Below the pieces are notes generated by a model. That model did not search any database, had not been told where the DNA came from, and worked only from the letters and a program-made list of their open reading frames with translations. The position numbers and the translations under genes were made by a program. Of a DNA stretch of 16,573 bases, positions 13,273 through 16,573 are shown piece after piece. How positions within the stretch are numbered: position 1 is the first letter of the stretch; every line of letters starts with the position of its first letter. Source of the DNA: Kosmotogaceae bacterium UBA1373 (GTDB taxonomy: Bacteria > Thermotogota > Thermotogae > Petrotogales > Kosmotogaceae); NCBI GenBank assembly GCA_002305955.1, contig DBRH01000006.1:906-17478 (forward strand), in the 5' to 3' direction.

Positions 13273-15231
13273 ATGAAAAAGTACACACTTAAAAGCGGGG
13301 ACATTCCAACTTTTGTGAGTGAAGGACTCGATGAAGAGCAACTGAAGGCTGTCGTAGAATCCTCCGCCCGCTCTTTGATAGTTGCCGGCCCCGGCTCGGG
13401 CAAGACGAGGGTCATTACTTACAAGATTGCCTACCTGGTCAGTAAAGGAATTAATCCCGAAAATATACTGCTGGTAACCTTTACCAGAGCTGCTTCTAGA
13501 GAGATGATCGAGAGAGCCAGAAGAACCAGCAGCTCGGATTTGAAGGGAATGCTAGCCGGTACTTTTCACCATATTTGCAATTACTTCCTCCGAAAATACT
13601 CGGCTGCAGCCGGTCTGAAAGAGAACTTCACTATACTCGACAGAGAAGACTCAAAGGATTTGATAAAGCACTGCAGAACAGAACTTCTGGAAGAACGCAA
13701 AGTAATTAACACTTCCACGTTACCATCTGCAGGTGTTTTGCAGGGCATTTATTCTTACTCGGTGAATGTCCTGGCTTCTTTAAGAGAATCGATCACGAGA
13801 CAGAACAGGAAATTTCTAGGCTCTTACGACGAGATCGAGGAGATCTGGAAGCGCTATGTCAGGGAGAAAGCAGCCCAGAACTGCGTCGATTACGACGATC
13901 TTCTACTGATGGCCCTGAAGCTTTTCAACGAGAATCCATCAATTCTTACCCATGAATCGCAAAGGTTCAAATGGATACTGGTCGATGAGTTTCAGGATAC
14001 CAATATACTTCAATTCAGGCTGGTTGAAATGCTTTCCTCGGTTCACGGGAACTTGATCGTAGTGGGTGACGATGCCCAGTCTATCTACTCTTTCAGAGGA
14101 GCCAGATTCGAAAACGTTTACGATTTTTTGAACATGAAGGATTCTCAGATCTTCAAAATACAGACCAACTACCGCTCTACACCGCAGATTGTGAAATTGG
14201 TCAATGGGATCTTCCCTGAAAATTCCATAGAGAAGGAACTCAGAGCCGTGAGGCTTGATGGACCGTTTCCTGTAATAGCTGAGACCTGGGATAACCTCGA
14301 GGAGGCCTCTTTCGTAGCCCAACGTATTCAGGAACACATAAACGACGGGATCGATCCGGATAGGATAGCCGTTCTATACAGATCGCACTTTCACTCGCTT
14401 GAACTCCAGATGGAACTGGACAAGAGAAAAATGAACTACACTCTCTTCTCCGGTCCCAGATTCACCGAAACAGCTCATGTGAAAGATGTACTGGCAATCA
14501 TGAAAGTTATTCAGAACCCGCTGGATCAGATTTCCTGGGGAAGGGTACTCAGACTCTACCCCGGAGTGGGAAATACCACAGCCTTCCGTATAATACAGGA
14601 GATATCCGCAGCCGTAAACGATGGCCATCTTCAGGTTGAAGTTATCAGGTCTCATACGAGCAACAGAGTTAGACTTGAAAACCTGATCGTCCTTCTCGAA
14701 GGTCTTGAACCGGATGCACTCCCCGCGGAAGTCATAAGGAGGTTCTACGAGAGCTTTTATGGGGACTATCTGGATGAAAAGCATCAAGACGCGAGAGAGA
14801 GGCGCCTGGATATAGAAAGACTTATGGAAATAGCCGGTAGGTACGATTCGCTTGCCGATATGCTCGAAGATCTAGCTGTTAGCGAGAAGATAGATATCGA
14901 GAAGGAGTCCGGGGAGCGCACCCCTTCTATAATTCTTACTACCGTTCATCAGGCGAAGGGACTTGAATGGGATGTGGTCTTCGTTCTGGCAGTTAATCCC
15001 GGTGATTTTCCCAACTCTATGGCCATAATGGAAGGTTCCCTTGAAGAAGAGCAAAGGATATTCTATGTTGCTGCAACCAGGGCGAAGGATTATCTGTACA
15101 TAATGAGACAGAAGGGCGGCAGATCGCGTCCCATGATTGGCAACAGATATGTATTCAGGAGCGGGCATGACTTCATCGAGAGGATTCCGGGCGACACCGT
15201 CGAGCGGTGGGACATAGGCTGGGATTTTTGA
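13273..15231 (+). CDS. UvrD/PcrA/Rep-like SF1A ATP-dependent DNA helicase
   Basis: A 652-residue superfamily 1A helicase, expected to unwind DNA 3'-to-5' in repair or replication-fork maintenance. Motifs occur in the canonical order: Q-motif GLDEEQLKAV (18-27), Walker A AGPGSGKTR (38-46), TFTRAA (69-74), motif II VDEFQDTN (237-244), motif III GDDAQSIYSFRGA (265-277), motif IV QTNYRST (297-303), motif V TTVHQAKGLEWD (556-567) and motif VI EEEQRIFYVAATRAK (591-605). It ends about 45 residues after motif VI, so it lacks the long C-terminal tail of PcrA/UvrD (typically over 700 residues) that carries the RNA-polymerase-binding domain. The ATG at 13273 is used; AAGGGAG at 13253-13259 is slightly far (13 nt). 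A TTG at 13246 in the same frame is less likely. Confidence 0.92.
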   Translation: MKKYTLKSGDIPTFVSEGLDEEQLKAVVESSARSLIVAGPGSGKTRVITYKIAYLVSKGINPENILLVTFTRAASREMIERARRTSSSDLKGMLAGTFHHICNYFLRKYSAAAGLKENFTILDREDSKDLIKHCRTELLEERKVINTSTLPSAGVLQGIYSYSVNVLASLRESITRQNRKFLGSYDEIEEIWKRYVREKAAQNCVDYDDLLLMALKLFNENPSILTHESQRFKWILVDEFQDTNILQFRLVEMLSSVHGNLIVVGDDAQSIYSFRGARFENVYDFLNMKDSQIFKIQTNYRSTPQIVKLVNGIFPENSIEKELRAVRLDGPFPVIAETWDNLEEASFVAQRIQEHINDGIDPDRIAVLYRSHFHSLELQMELDKRKMNYTLFSGPRFTETAHVKDVLAIMKVIQNPLDQISWGRVLRLYPGVGNTTAFRIIQEISAAVNDGHLQVEVIRSHTSNRVRLENLIVLLEGLEPDALPAEVIRRFYESFYGDYLDEKHQDARERRLDIERLMEIAGRYDSLADMLEDLAVSEKIDIEKESGERTPSIILTTVHQAKGLEWDVVFVLAVNPGDFPNSMAIMEGSLEEEQRIFYVAATRAKDYLYIMRQKGGRSRPMIGNRYVFRSGHDFIERIPGDTVERWDIGWDF

Positions 15232-15255
15232 TTTTTTATTTTGTCGTCTTATAGA
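15228..15255 (+). promoter_or_regulatory. Candidate promoter for hppA
   Basis: TTGATT (15228-15233), overlapping the helicase stop codon, and TATAGA (15250-15255) are 16 bases apart. The start would be near 15262 with a leader of about 29 nt. No terminator is visible in the 59-nt gap, so readthrough from the helicase gene is also possible. Confidence 0.45.
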
Positions 15256-15290
15256 TCGCTTCACATAGTCGAAACATGGGAGGGAAACAG

Positions 15291-16573
15291 ATGAATGCTT
15301 TGTACTTACCACTGGTAGCAGGTATTATCTCTACGTTATTCGCGTTTATTATGCTGAAGAGAACTCTCGGCTACTCTCCGGGCAATGACAAGATGCAACA
15401 GCTTTCCAAGTACATTCAGGAAGGAGCGTCGGCTTTTCTAGAAGAGGAAGCGAGAAAGATATTTCTGGTGGCCGTCATAATAGCCGCCGTTCTGGGAGTT
15501 ATCTTCCAATCTTTCAAGTATCCTATCGCATTGCTATTTGGAGCTCTTGTCTCGGAGTTGGCTGGAGTTATAGGTATGTACGCCGCCACGAGAGCCAACA
15601 CCAGGGTCGCAGCCGGGGCAGAACAGGGTCTTTCGAGTGCTTTCAAAGTGGCCTTTTCCAGCGGTTCGGTCATGGGCCTGGCTGTCGCGGGGTTCTCTTT
15701 AACTGGCCTGGCCTTGCTTATGTTGATTTTCAAGAGCTCCTTCCTGTTCGAGAACATAACCGACCTTTCGAGAGCCTTCGGTTCGATCTCCTATATAGAT
15801 GGAGTCATGATTATCAGCTCCTATTCGCTCGGTGCCAGTATGATCGCGCTCTTTGATAGAGTCGGTGGCGGTATGTACACCAAAGCTGCAGACATGAGCG
15901 CCGATCTAGTCGGTAAGATAGAGGAACATATAGACGAGGACGACCCGAGAAATCCCGCAACTATCGCCGACAACGTTGGAGACAACGTAGGAGACGTGGC
16001 CGGACTCGGGGCGGATATTCTTGAATCCTATGTGGCCTCGGTCGTTTCGGCAATAGTTCTGGCCATCTTCATGAAGTTCGCCGATCACGGCACAATGACC
16101 GAAGCACAGTATTACGGGTTAATACTTCTTCCTGTCCTTATAGCCGGTGTCGGCGTTCTGGCATCGCTCGTAGGGGTTCTGGTCGTGGCCAACATGAAAA
16201 CAAAGGATGCACAAAAAAGCCTCAGTTTCGGGAATTTCTTCACCGGTGGGCTCGTTCTGGTATCGGTGGCAATCGTCATAGGCATAGCGGCACCGGATTA
16301 TCCTTTCAAAGATTCCTTCATCATCGGTCCGGGTTTCGTTTCGAAATGGAGATTATTCTTCGCCATCGCCTCGGGCCTTATTGCAGGTATAATAATCTCC
16401 AAGCTCAGTGAATACTACACTTCCGATCAGTACAAACCCACAAAGAAACTCGCCAAAGACACCCAGAGCGGTGTCGCGATAAACATCACCGGTGGTCTGG
16501 CGCTGGGTATGGGAAGCACTATCTGGCCGGTCGTAACGCTTGCCCTCGCGATTCTTGGAGCTTACTGGTCGGC
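15291..16573 (+). CDS. hppA: Membrane-bound ion-translocating pyrophosphatase, N-terminal part (runs off right edge)
   Basis: The first 427 codons of a membrane pyrophosphatase of about 700 residues, which hydrolyses cytoplasmic PPi and pumps H+ and/or Na+ outward across the inner membrane. The start is ATG 15291 with GGGAGGG (15278-15284) six bases upstream. Active-site signatures are intact: DRVGGGMYTKAAD (189-201), DDPRNPATIADNVGD (217-231) and NVGDVAGLGAD (232-242). Glu245 in GADILES occupies the ion-gate position (6.53) used by the Thermotoga maritima Na+-PPase, whereas plant-type K+-independent H+-PPases carry the gate Glu one turn later. This favours the K+-dependent, probably Na+-pumping group. 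The residue that decides K+ dependence (Ala or Lys in the GNTT-A motif) lies outside the window. Multiple hydrophobic helices are evident throughout. Confidence 0.95.
   Translation, partial: MNALYLPLVAGIISTLFAFIMLKRTLGYSPGNDKMQQLSKYIQEGASAFLEEEARKIFLVAVIIAAVLGVIFQSFKYPIALLFGALVSELAGVIGMYAATRANTRVAAGAEQGLSSAFKVAFSSGSVMGLAVAGFSLTGLALLMLIFKSSFLFENITDLSRAFGSISYIDGVMIISSYSLGASMIALFDRVGGGMYTKAADMSADLVGKIEEHIDEDDPRNPATIADNVGDNVGDVAGLGADILESYVASVVSAIVLAIFMKFADHGTMTEAQYYGLILLPVLIAGVGVLASLVGVLVVANMKTKDAQKSLSFGNFFTGGLVLVSVAIVIGIAAPDYPFKDSFIIGPGFVSKWRLFFAIASGLIAGIIISKLSEYYTSDQYKPTKKLAKDTQSGVAINITGGLALGMGSTIWPVVTLALAILGAYWS

Overview
The window looks like a chromosomal segment of a mesophilic or moderately thermophilic Thermotogae bacterium. 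A Mesotoga/Kosmotogaceae-type genome is my best guess, made from gene style only: moderate GC, strong GGAGG-type ribosome binding sites, frequent GTG/TTG starts, AGA/AGG arginine codons and a K+/Na+-type membrane pyrophosphatase. No rRNA or marker gene is present to prove it. I see no mobile element, CRISPR array, tRNA or rRNA.

Layout. (1) 1-4778, minus strand: the N-terminal 1592 residues of a giant cell-envelope lipoprotein. A lipobox signal peptide and a unique head are followed by six tandem modules, several spaced by exactly 233 residues. The gene runs off the left edge. (2) 4779-5512: an AT-rich spacer with the lipoprotein promoter, a possible orphan plus-strand promoter, nested inverted repeats and, at its right end, a strong minus-strand terminator. 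(3) 12286 down to 5457, minus strand: one tightly packed seven-gene operon. In transcription order it holds an RpiR-family sugar-phosphate regulator, a KDG/KDPG aldolase of the DapA superfamily, two different KDG-kinase-like PfkB kinases, and a complete tripartite tricarboxylate-type transporter (tctC, tctB, tctA). It begins at a good sigma-70-type promoter (TTGAAT-17-TATATT) and ends at a rho-independent terminator. (4) 12229-12495: a divergent regulatory gap. (5) Plus strand: a histidine-phosphatase/phosphoglycerate-mutase-like gene, a UvrD/PcrA-like SF1 helicase, and the 5' part of hppA, a membrane ion-pumping pyrophosphatase cut by the right edge.

How the genes work together. The operon reads as a self-contained sugar-acid utilisation unit. 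TctC captures an anionic substrate in the periplasm and TctA/TctB import it using the ion gradient. The kinases phosphorylate a 2-keto-3-deoxy sugar acid, the aldolase cleaves it to pyruvate plus (phospho)glyceraldehyde, and RpiR senses a phosphorylated intermediate. Linking a TTT-family transporter to an Entner-Doudoroff-type KDG module, with two tandem KDG-kinase paralogues, is the most interesting system here. The substrate is not known from sequence. The plus-strand genes look like housekeeping or general-metabolism functions unrelated to the operon.
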